64,000 bases of DNA from VRUE01 sp963715625 (GTDB lineage: Bacteria > Actinomycetota > Thermoleophilia > Solirubrobacterales > 70-9): assembly GCA_963715625.1 (NCBI GenBank), contig OY970260.1:1240001-1304000 (forward strand). Reading direction: 5' to 3'. The notes under the pieces were generated by a model. It did no database searches, was not told the DNA's origin, and saw only the letters and a program-made list of their open reading frames with translations. Positions 37,065 to 46,126 of the stretch are shown here, in pieces (within the stretch, counting starts at the first letter, position 1; each line of letters opens with the position of its first letter). The position numbers and the translations under genes were made by a program.

Positions 37065-37883
37065 TTACCCGTATTCGAAGCTGGCCTGCACGGGAGCGTG
37101 GTCGGAGGGGCGCAGCGCCAGGCCCCCTCGCGGCAACTCCCGGCGCTCGGCCGGCCAGGCCAGCGGTGGGTTGGCGACCGCCATTCCGCGCGAGAGCAGG
37201 TGGTCGATCGCGCGCGGCCCGGTCGACCCCGCGAGGCCGAAGCGCTCGCGCAGCACGTCGAAGACGCCGGGGTCCTCGCCGGGACGCAGGTTGAGGTCGC
37301 CGCCGAAGACCAGCGGCGCGTCGCCGGCCCACTCACCGCTGCGCTCCGCCGCCTGCAGGACGTCCTCGGCGGCCAGCGCCGGCCGGTCGTTGGTCGCGTG
37401 CAGGTTCGCCACGCAGATACCGGAGGCGGTGCGGGTGAAGGCCATCGTGCGGCGCTCGGGCCTTCCCGCATGGATCTCGAGCTCGCGACGCTCGACGATC
37501 TCCCCCAGCGGCCCGCCCGCCCGCACCAGGGTCAGGTTCGAGCCGCCCTCGCCGGAGGCGAGCAGGTCGGGGTTCATCCGGGCGGCGAGGCTGCGCAGCG
37601 CGCCGAGCGAGTTGCGTGAGGTGAGCACGCGGTGGGACTCGGCGGCACAGGCACTCGCCAGGGGCGCGGCGAAGCGCGGCGGGCACTCCTGCAGCAGGGC
37701 GACGTCCCACCCGGCTCCAGCCAGCACCTGGGCGAACTCGGCCTCGAGGCTTCGGTTCACCTGCACGTGCGTCACGCCCCGCTCCTCGACTCGCAACAAG
37801 CGCGAGCGCCAGGTGAAGAGCGCCGGGTCGGGCGGGAAATCGCGCCCGTGAAACAGGTTCCAGCTGATCGCGGTGAACCGCAC
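37065..37883 (-). CDS. Endonuclease/exonuclease/phosphatase family protein
   Basis: 272 residues from the GTG at 37883; upstream open frame is discarded because it overlaps argF. EEP motifs: AISWNLFHGRDFP, WDVALLQECPPRF (Glu), ICVANLHATNDRP, PLVFGGDLNLRPGEDP (Asp/Asn) and RPSDHAPVQASFEY (His). Cytoplasmic, no signal peptide. Divergent from argF with only 18 bases between the two start codons. Confidence 0.82.
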   Translation of the reverse strand: MRFTAISWNLFHGRDFPPDPALFTWRSRLLRVEERGVTHVQVNRSLEAEFAQVLAGAGWDVALLQECPPRFAAPLASACAAESHRVLTSRNSLGALRSLAARMNPDLLASGEGGSNLTLVRAGGPLGEIVERRELEIHAGRPERRTMAFTRTASGICVANLHATNDRPALAAEDVLQAAERSGEWAGDAPLVFGGDLNLRPGEDPGVFDVLRERFGLAGSTGPRAIDHLLSRGMAVANPPLAWPAERRELPRGGLALRPSDHAPVQASFEYG

Positions 37884-37901
37884 CCTCTTAGTATCCGCAG
37901 C
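37884..37901. promoter_or_regulatory. Shared -10 region for divergent EEP and argF genes
   Basis: CTCTTAGTATCCGCAGC contains TAGTAT on the plus strand (37889-37894), seven bases before the argF TTG, and TACTAA on the minus strand (37893-37888), four bases before the EEP GTG. Both transcripts would be leaderless and start from one symmetric -10 element. Confidence 0.5.
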
Positions 37902-38786
37902 TTGAAGCGGGACTTCCTCACAGGCGAAGAGCTGGGCGCGTTCGAGCTCGGCAAGCTGCTCGACCGCGCAGCCGAGCTGAAAGCGGGCCGCGGGGGCCGG
38001 CTCGGGGCCGACTCGCTCGCCGGGCGCAGCATCGCCCTCGTCTTCGAGAAGCCCTCGACCCGGACCCGAATCTCCTTCGAGGTCGGCGTCGCCGAGCTGG
38101 GCGGGGCCCCCGTCGTCCTGCGCGGCGACGAGCTGCAGCTCTCCCGTGGCGAGTCGATCGGCGACACCGCGCGGGTCCTCTCGCGCTACGTCGACGCGAT
38201 CGTGATCCGCTCCGGCTCCCACGAGGCCGTCGCCGAGCTGGCGGGCACGGCGGAGGTCCCGGTCGTCAACGCGCTCACCCCGCTGCACCACCCCTGCCAG
38301 GCGCTCGCCGACCTGCTCACCCTGCGCGAGCGGCGCGGCGAGCTCGCCGGGTTGCGCCTCGCCTACGTCGGCGACGGCAACAACGTCGCCCGCTCGCTGG
38401 CGATCGCCGGCGAGCTGGCCGGGATCGAGGTGGTCGCCGCCGCGCCCCCCGGCTACCAGCTCGAGCAGGGCCACGGTGCGAAGCTGACCGCCGACCCGCG
38501 CGACGCGGCCGCCGGCGCCGACGCGATCTACACCGACGTCTGGGTCAGCATGGGCAACGAGGAGGAGGCCGAGCGCCGCCGCGCCGACCTCGCTCCCTTC
38601 CGCATCGACGCCGACTTGCTCGCGGCGGCCAAGGACGATGCCATCGTCCTGCACTGCCTGCCCGCGCACCCGGGCGAGGAGATCGACGCCGAGGTGCTCT
38701 ACGGCGAGCGCTCCGCCGTCTGGGACCAGGCAGAGAACCGGCTGCACGCGCAGAAGGCGCTGCTGGAGATGCTGATCGGCGACTGA
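37902..38786 (+). CDS. argF: Ornithine carbamoyltransferase ArgF
   Basis: Carbamoyl phosphate plus ornithine to citrulline. 294 residues from the TTG at 37902. Motifs: LVFEKPSTRTRISFEVGVAEL (carbamoyl-phosphate loop, STRTR), LTPLHHPCQALADLLTL (HPxQ), LRLAYVGDGNNVARSL and VLHCLPAHPGEEI (HCLP). No Shine-Dalgarno, consistent with a leaderless mRNA. No other arginine genes lie nearby. Confidence 0.94.
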   Translation: MKRDFLTGEELGAFELGKLLDRAAELKAGRGGRLGADSLAGRSIALVFEKPSTRTRISFEVGVAELGGAPVVLRGDELQLSRGESIGDTARVLSRYVDAIVIRSGSHEAVAELAGTAEVPVVNALTPLHHPCQALADLLTLRERRGELAGLRLAYVGDGNNVARSLAIAGELAGIEVVAAAPPGYQLEQGHGAKLTADPRDAAAGADAIYTDVWVSMGNEEEAERRRADLAPFRIDADLLAAAKDDAIVLHCLPAHPGEEIDAEVLYGERSAVWDQAENRLHAQKALLEMLIGD

Positions 38787-38787
38787 G

Positions 38788-39579
38788 GTGTACCCCGAGC
38801 TCCAGATCGGGCCCGTCACCCTCCAGACCTTCGGGCTGATGTTCGCGCTCGCCTTCCTCGCCGCGGGGGCGCTGGTCTGGAAGCGGCTGGGGGAGATCGG
38901 CAAGCCGGTGGATTGGGCCTATGAGATGGGGTTCGCGGCGCTGGTCGGCGGCATCGTCGGCTCGCGCGTCTACTTCGTCGTCGAGAACTACGACAGCGTC
39001 AAGGACGACCTGATCGGCAACCTCTTCTCCGGCTCGGGACTGGTCTGGTACGGCGGCGCGATCGGCGGCGCCCTCGCCGTCGCGCTCTGGGCCCGGTACC
39101 GCGACTTCCTCGGCCTCGCCCTGCTCGACCTGGCGGCGCCGGCGCTGGCCCTGGGCTATGCGATCGGTCGCTGCGGCTGCCAGCTCTCCGGCGACGGCGA
39201 CTACGGCAGGGCCTGGGACGGCCCCTGGGCGATGGCATATCCCGACGGCACGGTTCCCACCGACAGCACCGTCCACCCGACGCCGATATACGAGACGCTG
39301 GCGATGGGCCTCGGCGCCTGGATGCTGTGGCAGCTGCGCGACCGCTTCCGCACCGGCGTCCTCTTCGCGATCTACCTCCTCTACGCGGGCGCGGAGCGCT
39401 TTCTGGTCGAGTTCCTGCGCCGCAACGAGGAGGTCGCGCTCGGGCTCACGACCGCGCAGCTGGAGAGCCTGGCGACGATGCTGATCGGATGCATCTGGAT
39501 AACAACGGTGCGACGCCGACACGGTAGCCTGTCGCAGGTGGCTCCGAGCGATCCGATCAGGCCCGCATCGGGGTTGTAG
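38788..39579 (+). CDS. lgt: Prolipoprotein diacylglyceryl transferase
   Basis: Transfers diacylglycerol to lipobox Cys of lipoproteins. 263 residues, about seven membrane helices, GTG at 38788 one base after argF. VHPTPIYETLAMGL and ERFLVEFLRRNEE match Lgt. The signature region reads GYAIGRCGCQLSGDGDYGRAWDG rather than GRIGNFxNxExxGR, a divergent form, so substrate range could differ. Confidence 0.85.
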   Translation: MYPELQIGPVTLQTFGLMFALAFLAAGALVWKRLGEIGKPVDWAYEMGFAALVGGIVGSRVYFVVENYDSVKDDLIGNLFSGSGLVWYGGAIGGALAVALWARYRDFLGLALLDLAAPALALGYAIGRCGCQLSGDGDYGRAWDGPWAMAYPDGTVPTDSTVHPTPIYETLAMGLGAWMLWQLRDRFRTGVLFAIYLLYAGAERFLVEFLRRNEEVALGLTTAQLESLATMLIGCIWITTVRRRHGSLSQVAPSDPIRPASGL

Positions 39580-39611
39580 CCGTGGAAGCTCAGAAGGAGG
39601 GAGCCTCGCCG

Positions 39612-40418
39612 ATGGGGAGCGCAGGGGAAATCGTGGAGCAGGCAACCGCGGCGATCGCCGCCGCCGGTTGCGAGACGCCCGAAGCCGATGCCAAGGCGAT
39701 CGTCGCCAAGGCACTGGAGATGGACGTCGCCGACCTCGAACGCGACGGGGCGACCGATTTGAGCCCTGAGGTGCGCGAGGAAGTCGAGCGCCTGATCGCC
39801 CGGCGCAGCGAGCGCGAGCCGCTCGAGTACATCCTCGGCAGCTGCCGCTTCCGCGAGATCGAGATCGCCGTCGACGAGCGGGTTCTGATCCCGCGCAGGG
39901 AGACCGAGCTGCTCGTCGCCGTCGGCGTCGAGCTGCCGCAGGGCGCCCGCGTGCACGAGGTCGGGACCGGGTCGGGCGCGATCGCCCTCGCCCTGCTCGA
40001 TGAGCGTCCCGACCTGCAGGTGACCGCCTCGGACCTCTCCGAGGAGGCTGCCGAAGCGGCCCGCGAGAACGCGGCGCGCCTCGGCATCGAGTTCGAGGTG
40101 AGCGTGGACGAGGGGATCCCCGACTACGTCGACGGCGTCGACCTGCTGATCGCCAACCTTCCCTACGTGACCGTGACCTCGATCGACGAGCGCTCGCCGG
40201 AGATCCGGCGCGAGCCGGAGATCGCCGTGATGGGCGAGAGCGGCGACGACGGCCTCGGCGTGATCCGCGGCCTGCTCGCCGAGACGCCGAGCGGCTGGCG
40301 CGTGGCGCTGGAGCACGACACCCACCACGGGCCGGCGATGCGCGAGCTGCTGCGCGACGCGGAGACGCGCACGGACTACCGCGGCGACGAGCGGGTGACG
40401 GTCGGCTTCGTTCCATGA
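39612..40418 (+). CDS. prmC: Peptide chain release factor N5-glutamine methyltransferase PrmC
   Basis: Methylates the GGQ glutamine of release factors. 268 residues from the ATG at 39612, which has AAGGAGGG ten bases upstream; an earlier GTG at 39582 is less likely. REPLEYILGSCRFREIEI, ERVLIPRRETELLV, VHEVGTGSGAIALALL (SAM loop) and ANLPYVT. The catalytic motif is NLPY instead of NPPY, a conservative departure. Overlaps lysS by four bases (ATGA). Confidence 0.9.
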   Translation: MGSAGEIVEQATAAIAAAGCETPEADAKAIVAKALEMDVADLERDGATDLSPEVREEVERLIARRSEREPLEYILGSCRFREIEIAVDERVLIPRRETELLVAVGVELPQGARVHEVGTGSGAIALALLDERPDLQVTASDLSEEAAEAARENAARLGIEFEVSVDEGIPDYVDGVDLLIANLPYVTVTSIDERSPEIRREPEIAVMGESGDDGLGVIRGLLAETPSGWRVALEHDTHHGPAMRELLRDAETRTDYRGDERVTVGFVP

Positions 40419-41926
40419 GCGAGGCTCCTTCGAAGGTCGAGCCTTCGGAGGGCTCCACCGAGAGCGTTCGGCGGGAGAAGATCGAGGCGCTGCGCGCCGA
40501 AGGGGTCGAGCCCTACCCGCGCCAGGGGTGGCCGGACCGGGACAAGATCTCCTCGATCCTCGAGGCCCATGACCCGGCTGAGCTGGGTGAGGGCGAGCAC
40601 TCCCAGTTCTCCTACCGGATCGCCGGGCGGCTGGTCGGCCAGCGCGGGCACGGCAAGACCGCCTTCTTCGACGTCCGCGACCTGACCGGGACGATCCAGG
40701 CCTACGCCCGCAAGGAGGCGATCGGCGAGGAGGCCTTCGCCCGGATCGAGGCACTCGACATCGGCGACGCGGTCGGGGTCGAGGGCGACCTCTACGTGAC
40801 CAAGCGCGGCCAGCTCGCGCTCGCGGTGCGCGAGTGCACGATGCTGGGCAAGGCGCTGCGCGACCCGCCCGACCTCTTCCACGGCATCTCCGATCCCGAG
40901 GTCCGCTACCGCCAGCGCGAACTCGACCTGATGGCGAACGAGCGCTCGCGCGAGATCTTCGCGATGCGGGCGAAGCTGGTCGCCGCGATCCGCAGCTACC
41001 TGAACGAGCGCGACTTCGTCGAGGTCGAAACGCCGATCCTGCAGCCCCTCGCGGGTGGTGCCGCCGCTCGTCCCTTCACCACGCACCACCACGCGCTCAA
41101 CCGCGAGCTCTTCCTGCGCACCGCGACCGAGCTCTACCTCAAGCGGGCGATCGTCGGCGGCTTCGAGAACGTCTACGAGCTGAGCAGGTTCTTCCGCAAC
41201 GAGGGCCTCTCGCCCCAGCACAGCCCTGAGTTCACGATGCTCGAGTGGTTCCTCAGCTGCGCCGGCTATGAGGGCGTGATGGCCTTCGCCGAGCAGATGC
41301 TCTCGACCGTGGTCGAGCAGGTGCTGGGGACGACGGTGGTCGAGCGCGACGGCCGCACGATCGACTTCAAGGCCCCGTGGAAGCGCATCGCCCTGCGCGA
41401 CGCGATCCTCGAGGAGACCGGCGTCGACATCCTCACCGCGAGCCGCGAGGAGCTGGTCGGGCTGCTCGACGAGGACGTCGACACCGACGCGGACTGGGCC
41501 TGGATCGTCGACGAGATCCAGGGCAACCTGATCGAGCCGAAGCTGATCCAGCCCACCTTCCTCGTCGACCTGCCACGGGAACTCTGGCCGACCGTGAAGC
41601 CCGTGCCCGAGCACCCCGAGCTGCTGGGCGAGGCGTTCGACGGGGTCGTCGACGGGATGGAGATCATCGGCGGCGGCACCGACACCAACGACGCGGACAT
41701 GCAGCGCGAGAACTTCGTGCGCCAGCGCCAGCGCAGGCACCCCGAGAGCGAGGAGGCGCCCTATCCCAGCGACGAGGATTTCGTGCGGGCGCTCGAGTAC
41801 GGGTCGTTGCCCGCGGGCGGCTCGGGGATCGGGATCGACCGCCTGACGATGATCATCGCCGGCGCCGAGAACCTCCGCGACGTCATCCTCTTCCCCTCGA
41901 TGCGCGAGACCCGTCCCGCCGGCTGA
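40415..41926 (+). CDS. lysS: Lysine-tRNA ligase, class II
   Basis: 503 residues. OB-fold anticodon domain (RIAGRLVGQRGHGKTAFFDVRD), class II motif 1 region (IRSYLNERDFVEVETPILQP), motif 2 (FRNEGLSPQHSPEFTMLEWF) and motif 3 (LPAGGSGIGIDRLTMIIAG). The LPRELWPTVKPVPEHPEL segment between motifs 2 and 3 is typical for LysRS. Translationally coupled to prmC. Confidence 0.96.
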   Translation: MSEAPSKVEPSEGSTESVRREKIEALRAEGVEPYPRQGWPDRDKISSILEAHDPAELGEGEHSQFSYRIAGRLVGQRGHGKTAFFDVRDLTGTIQAYARKEAIGEEAFARIEALDIGDAVGVEGDLYVTKRGQLALAVRECTMLGKALRDPPDLFHGISDPEVRYRQRELDLMANERSREIFAMRAKLVAAIRSYLNERDFVEVETPILQPLAGGAAARPFTTHHHALNRELFLRTATELYLKRAIVGGFENVYELSRFFRNEGLSPQHSPEFTMLEWFLSCAGYEGVMAFAEQMLSTVVEQVLGTTVVERDGRTIDFKAPWKRIALRDAILEETGVDILTASREELVGLLDEDVDTDADWAWIVDEIQGNLIEPKLIQPTFLVDLPRELWPTVKPVPEHPELLGEAFDGVVDGMEIIGGGTDTNDADMQRENFVRQRQRRHPESEEAPYPSDEDFVRALEYGSLPAGGSGIGIDRLTMIIAGAENLRDVILFPSMRETRPAG

Positions 41927-41945
41927 ACTGCCGTTCTTCACCGGT

Positions 41946-41990
41946 CGAGTCTGCATTTGGGCGTGTAGAGGACGCCCAAATGCAGACTCG
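41946..41990. terminator. Inverted repeat between convergent lysS and SDR genes
   Basis: 19-bp perfect arms CGAGTCTGCATTTGGGCGT (41946-41964) and its complement (41972-41990), 7-base loop GTAGAGG. Classical hairpin geometry, 20 bases after lysS and 4 bases past the SDR stop, acting in both directions. Confidence 0.75.
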
Positions 41991-41994
41991 TCGC

Positions 41995-42750
41995 TCAGAA
42001 AGCTGAGTGCAGGAGGCCGCCGTCGAGGGGGATGACGGTCCCGGTCAGGTAGGCGGCTCGCTCGGAGCAGAGGAAGGCGACTAGGTCGCCGTACTCCTCG
42101 GGGCGGCCGAGGCGCGCGGCCGGGACTTCGCGGCGGGCCGCCTCTTCGGCGCCGGCGAGCGAGCCGGAGGCGTCCGCCAGCCGCTCGGTGGCGAAGCGGC
42201 CGGTGGCGACCGTGTTGACGGTGATCCCGTCGGCGGCGACCTCGCGCGAGAGCGTCTTGAGGAAGCCGACCGCCGCCATGCGGTGGGCGTTGGAGAGGTT
42301 GAGTCCGGGGATCGGCTCGCGAGTGGAGCTGGAGCCGACGTTGACGATCCGCCCCCAGCCGCGCTCGCGCATGCCGGGCACGACGGCGCCGGCGAGGACG
42401 CGCGGCGCGAGGACGAGCGAGCGGTAGGCGGCCTCCCAGTCATCCAGCTCGTGGTCGAGCGCCCCGCCGAAGGGCGGGCCACCGGCGTTGGCGACGAGGA
42501 TCTCGACCGGGCCGAGCGCGGCCTCGACCTCGCCGGGCAGGGCGGCGAGGCGGTCGAGGTCGGAGGCGTCGGCGACGAACGGCGTCGCCGCGGCGCCGAT
42601 CCCGGCCGCCGCCTCGTCCAGCTTCTCCCGCGAGCGGCTGGCGATCGCGACCGTCGCTCCCTCCCGCGCCAGGGCCGCCGCGATCGCCCGGCCGATGCCA
42701 CGGCTGGCGCCCAGCGCCAGCGCGACGCGGCCCTCCAGGCCTAGGTCCAC
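41995..42750 (-). CDS. Short-chain dehydrogenase/reductase family protein (atypical active site)
   Basis: 251 residues from the GTG at 42750. Cofactor loop LALGASRGIGRAIAAALA and VANAGGPPFGG are standard SDR. In the catalytic region, NVGSSSTREPIPGLNLSNAHRMAAVGFLK has the Ser but no Tyr-x3-Lys: the Tyr position reads His or Asn-Ala-His. Some SDR subfamilies share this SNxxR form; activity is uncertain. Start overlaps the end of the upstream membrane-protein gene by 10 bases. Confidence 0.82.
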   Translation of the reverse strand: MDLGLEGRVALALGASRGIGRAIAAALAREGATVAIASRSREKLDEAAAGIGAAATPFVADASDLDRLAALPGEVEAALGPVEILVANAGGPPFGGALDHELDDWEAAYRSLVLAPRVLAGAVVPGMRERGWGRIVNVGSSSTREPIPGLNLSNAHRMAAVGFLKTLSREVAADGITVNTVATGRFATERLADASGSLAGAEEAARREVPAARLGRPEEYGDLVAFLCSERAAYLTGTVIPLDGGLLHSAF

Positions 42751-43100
42751 GCACCCTCCGCGGGTTCCCGCGCGCAGAGGTAGGCGAGGAGGCCGACGGC
42801 GACCAGGAGCCCGAGCCAGTGCACGCCGAGGATCACCGCGAGCGCGCTGACGAGGCCCGCGAGCAGCGCCCGGAGCAAGGTCGAGGCGGGATCCAGCCCC
42901 ACCACGCGAGCCGTCACCCAGGCGCAGCCGAGCCAGGTCAACGGGCCGACGAGCCATCCCCAGCTCTCGAAGAAGCCGTGCGAGAACACCACGGCCAGCA
43001 CGATCGAGAGCACGCCCACCGCCACAAGCTGCACCACCGCCACCCGCCAGAAGACCTCGAGTCTCACGCGCGGATTCTCCCATCCCTGGGGCCGCGCCAC
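42741..43100 (-). CDS. Small membrane protein of unknown function
   Basis: 119 residues with four hydrophobic segments (VAVVQLVAVGVLSIVLAVVF, GWLVGPLTWLGCAWVTARVV, LLRALLAGLVSALAVILGVH, LGLLVAVGLLAYLC). No motif recognised. Cotranscribed with the SDR gene by overlap. Confidence 0.7.
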   Translation of the reverse strand: MARPQGWENPRVRLEVFWRVAVVQLVAVGVLSIVLAVVFSHGFFESWGWLVGPLTWLGCAWVTARVVGLDPASTLLRALLAGLVSALAVILGVHWLGLLVAVGLLAYLCAREPAEGAWT

Positions 43101-43136
43101 CCCTCGGCCCCACGTGTTCCATAATCAGGAAGGCCT

Positions 43137-43209
43137 GGGCGGTTAGCTCAGTTGGGAGAGCGCCTGCCTTACAAGCAGGAGGTCACTGGTTCGAGCCCGG
43201 TACCGCCCA
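43137..43209 (+). tRNA. tRNA-Val (anticodon UAC)
   Basis: Acceptor GGGCGGT/ACCGCCC, D-arm GCTC...GAGC, anticodon stem CCTGC/GCAGG with loop CTTACAA (anticodon TAC), T-arm ACTGG-TTCGAGC-CCGGT, discriminator A; CCA is not encoded. A CATAAT box lies at 43120-43125. A partial copy of the 3' half occurs at 51143-51191, marking this gene as an integration site. Confidence 0.97.
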
Positions 43210-43227
43210 TCCCGCCAGTCACTTCCG

Positions 43228-45060
43228 TTACTCGCCAGCCTTCTGCTCTTGGGTGGCGATGAGGCCCAGGCGGGCCGCGAGGGGCACCGCCGGGCGGCGT
43301 AGCAGCTCGTAATCACTAGTCGCGGCGGCGAAGATGGCAGCCCGCTCCTCCTCGCCGAGCAACTCGTCGCCAGCGGCATTCTCGTTCAAAATAGTAAGGC
43401 CGCACATCAAGAGCGGGCTTATTCTCGCCCAGGACTGCAGCCACGGGTCGCCGATTGGACCCGGCCAGGGGCCGGCTGGAATCGGGAGCCGGGAGAGCAT
43501 CGACTCAGCATCGATTGCGGCGACGTCGAGGCTCTCGGCCGTCCAGTTCGGGATTGAGCGCAGTCTCATGCGCACGGCCTCGCTGACCCCCACTACAAAG
43601 ATCCGCGAGGGATCTACGTTGAAGCGGATCTGCTCCTCAGCAGGAAGTACGGACTTGGCGCGCTCGCTTAGTTGTTGGAGAGGCGCGAGAGAAAGTATCC
43701 GCGCTACCGCAGGAATCAGTGAACGCTGCAGCCGCCAGGCAGCTGCGGAAACGCGCTGGTCCGGAAACGCAAGCAGGTGGTTGCGCAGTCCTTCTGTAGA
43801 CAACTCGCTCGCCAGTGGCTCGCAGCCTGCTTGTCCACGCAGATGTAGACAGCCGGCGAAGAGAACGGAGTGCAGCCACCACAGGGGTCGTCCCAAGATG
43901 ATGCGCCGTGCGGTTTCAAGTTCACCTGCGCGGGCCGCAGTTGGCTGGGCGAGGACTGCGGCTGCGAAGTCGTGACCGTCACGCAGAGACCCCACCCAGA
44001 CGCTCTCCACGACGTTCATCACCGCCTTAACACCCTTGTGGGTCAGCAGCGCTCGCTTCTCCTCCGCCGCGTTGAAGGCCTCCACTTGCACCTCGCGCTG
44101 TCGCTCCTGAGATCGCTTGCGTGCCTCCGCGAAGGCAGTTCCGAGCTCCTGCTCGACCTCGCCGAAAGCCCCCTCGTCGAGGCTCTGCGCGAGGCTGTCG
44201 CCGAGCCGCTCGACGTAGCGGCACCGGATCTTGGCGGCGGCTGTTTCATCCTGCCGGGCTCCGCCCTTCTGCCAGGCTGCAAGTTGGGAGGCGAATTCCG
44301 CCATTGAGGGGCGCGCCGCTGGCTCAAGCTCGGTGGCCGCTTCGAGCAGTAGGCCAAGCGCAAGAGTCCCCCGGGCCTGGGTCCAGGTGGCAAGATCATG
44401 ATCGGGAAGATCGGCACGGATCTGACCCTCGGGCGGGTAGCGCTGGCCTGAGGCAAGAGCCCACAGCGTCTTGGTCAGCGAGTAGACGTCGGCTGGTTCC
44501 GCCTCGGCAAGGTCGGGTTCGCGCAACATCTCGGGGGCGATGAAGTAGAGCGGACCGAGGCGCCGTCCAGGGGCGGTAATCGCTTCCTTGCCTGGATAGT
44601 CGGCGAGGCCGAAGTCGCCGATCGCCCAGCGCTCGTCGTAACGAAAAAGGTTGTCGGGCTTGACATCACGGTGGCCGATGCCACGCTCGGCGAGCTCTGC
44701 CAGGGTGAGCGCGAAGGTTTCGATCGCAGCGACAACCTCGGCGACGCTCGGTTCTTCCCCGAGCGCGGCGGCAACCGGGACGGCGACCGGTGAGGCGAGC
44801 CACGCGAGACGGCCGCGACCAGGTTCGGGCAACTCGGCGGCAATGAGAGGCAAAACGCCGGGGTGCTCACCCAGGGAGCGCATCACCGCGACCTCGTCGC
44901 GGAAGCGTTGCCAGCGCTCGGACCCACCACGCCGCAGCAGCTTCAGTGCCGCCACCCCCCGCCGGGGGTGTTCCGCACGCCACACTTCGCCGTTGCCGCC
45001 GCGCCCGAGCGGCTCGATCAGCCGCCATCCGTCGACTTCCGATCCCACCCGCAAGCTCAT
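43228..45060 (-). CDS. Serine/threonine protein kinase with unknown C-terminal domain
   Basis: 610 residues from the ATG at 45060. Kinase domain in the first 270 residues: GRGGNGEVW glycine loop (19-27), ALKLL with Lys40, GIGHRDVKPDNLF catalytic loop, IGDFGLADY and a PLYFIAPEML activation/APE segment. The C-terminal 340 residues are helical, include a short coiled coil (EARKRSQERQREVQVEAF) and match nothing I recognise; no membrane helix or PASTA domain. It is the first island gene next to tRNA-Val and transcribed towards it. Confidence 0.85.
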   Translation of the reverse strand: MSLRVGSEVDGWRLIEPLGRGGNGEVWRAEHPRRGVAALKLLRRGGSERWQRFRDEVAVMRSLGEHPGVLPLIAAELPEPGRGRLAWLASPVAVPVAAALGEEPSVAEVVAAIETFALTLAELAERGIGHRDVKPDNLFRYDERWAIGDFGLADYPGKEAITAPGRRLGPLYFIAPEMLREPDLAEAEPADVYSLTKTLWALASGQRYPPEGQIRADLPDHDLATWTQARGTLALGLLLEAATELEPAARPSMAEFASQLAAWQKGGARQDETAAAKIRCRYVERLGDSLAQSLDEGAFGEVEQELGTAFAEARKRSQERQREVQVEAFNAAEEKRALLTHKGVKAVMNVVESVWVGSLRDGHDFAAAVLAQPTAARAGELETARRIILGRPLWWLHSVLFAGCLHLRGQAGCEPLASELSTEGLRNHLLAFPDQRVSAAAWRLQRSLIPAVARILSLAPLQQLSERAKSVLPAEEQIRFNVDPSRIFVVGVSEAVRMRLRSIPNWTAESLDVAAIDAESMLSRLPIPAGPWPGPIGDPWLQSWARISPLLMCGLTILNENAAGDELLGEEERAAIFAAATSDYELLRRPAVPLAARLGLIATQEQKAGE

Positions 45061-45172
45061 GTCGCCAGATTGACAGACGGGCGTCGCCAAAACGATCAGG
45101 AATTGGCGGGGACGCCGTCGCAGCGGCGAGTTGAGAGTTCTGTCGTCCCCCTACGCGATGCAGGCGCCTCGG

Positions 45173-46126
45173 CTAGTTCTCCTCGGTGAGGATCGAAGCG
45201 AACTCGGCCTCTACGGCGTCTGGAGCAAGCGCCTCGATGTGAGCCTGTAGTTCTGCCTCAGTGGGTTCCTTTGCTTGCACGGAAGAAAGCCAGACGACGG
45301 TGAGGAAGGCGGGGATCTCCGCCGGAGGATCGGCGAGGAACTCGCGTATCAGCGTGATCACGTCGAGCGCTTTCACCGGCTGATCGGCGAGCATCGCCGG
45401 TCCCAGCCGCGGCAACCACGCCGCGAGCGCGGCCACCGCGCGGCGCACCAGCTCCAATTCGGCACGCGAGGCGCGAGTGATCACCGGCTTGGCGTTGCTA
45501 GGTAGTAGGAGCTGGCCAAGGCCATCCAGGTCATCCAACGGAAAGCGATTCGCGAGGCCGCCGCTGTGACCACGGCGCAGGCCGAAGAGGCGTTGCACGT
45601 GGGGCAGGTCTTGAGCGCGGCTCTTCGCGTCGTCTTCGAGTCCGAGCATCATTGCCACCAGATAGGCGTAGGCGCGCTCGCGCTCGCGCTCGGCGAGGTG
45701 CATGCGCGAGAGCCGCGGGATCGGCGCCCGCGAGCGCTGGCGCGAGAGAATGCGCGCGAGGGCCTCGGGCGCCGCCACGTCGGCAGGCTGAGCAGCGAGA
45801 ATCGCTTCCACGGAAGCGCCCCAGCACTGAGTGAAATCAACGAGGACTCCGCGCACGACCTTCGGGCGCACTGGGAATCCCTCGATCCATAGCGCGATCG
45901 CAATCAGATAGAGGCGCCCAGTGCGCGCTCGCCAGTACAGAAGACGTCGAAGCTGCTCGTCGGTGCCAGCCGGATAGAGGTAGAGCGAGCGGGCTCCGCG
46001 CGACCGGCATGGGGGCGGGAGTAGGCCACGTCGTCGCCAGGAGGCCAACGTGGCGATGCTGATCGGCTGCCCCTCGCGTCGCGCAAGCGCGAGCAGGTCG
46101 TGGCTGTCGGGGCGTCCTCCCAGCAT
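45173..46126 (-). CDS. MerR-like DNA-binding protein of unknown function
   Basis: 317 residues from the ATG at 46126 (the longer frame upstream has no clear start). N-terminal MerR-type helix-turn-helix: PISIATLASWRRRGLLPPP with SLYLYPAGTDEQLRRLLYWR. The remaining 230 residues are helical and Leu/Ala-rich (LAERERERAYAYLVAMMLGLEDDAK, RAVAALAAWLPRLGPAMLADQP) without a recognised ligand domain. Lies about 110 bases upstream of the kinase in the same direction; likely regulates the island or partners the kinase. Confidence 0.65.
   Translation of the reverse strand: MLGGRPDSHDLLALARREGQPISIATLASWRRRGLLPPPCRSRGARSLYLYPAGTDEQLRRLLYWRARTGRLYLIAIALWIEGFPVRPKVVRGVLVDFTQCWGASVEAILAAQPADVAAPEALARILSRQRSRAPIPRLSRMHLAERERERAYAYLVAMMLGLEDDAKSRAQDLPHVQRLFGLRRGHSGGLANRFPLDDLDGLGQLLLPSNAKPVITRASRAELELVRRAVAALAAWLPRLGPAMLADQPVKALDVITLIREFLADPPAEIPAFLTVVWLSSVQAKEPTEAELQAHIEALAPDAVEAEFASILTEEN

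Noticed and set aside
39582..39611. GTG at 39582 as prmC start
   Set aside because: AAGGAGGG lies downstream of it and is correctly spaced for the ATG at 39612.
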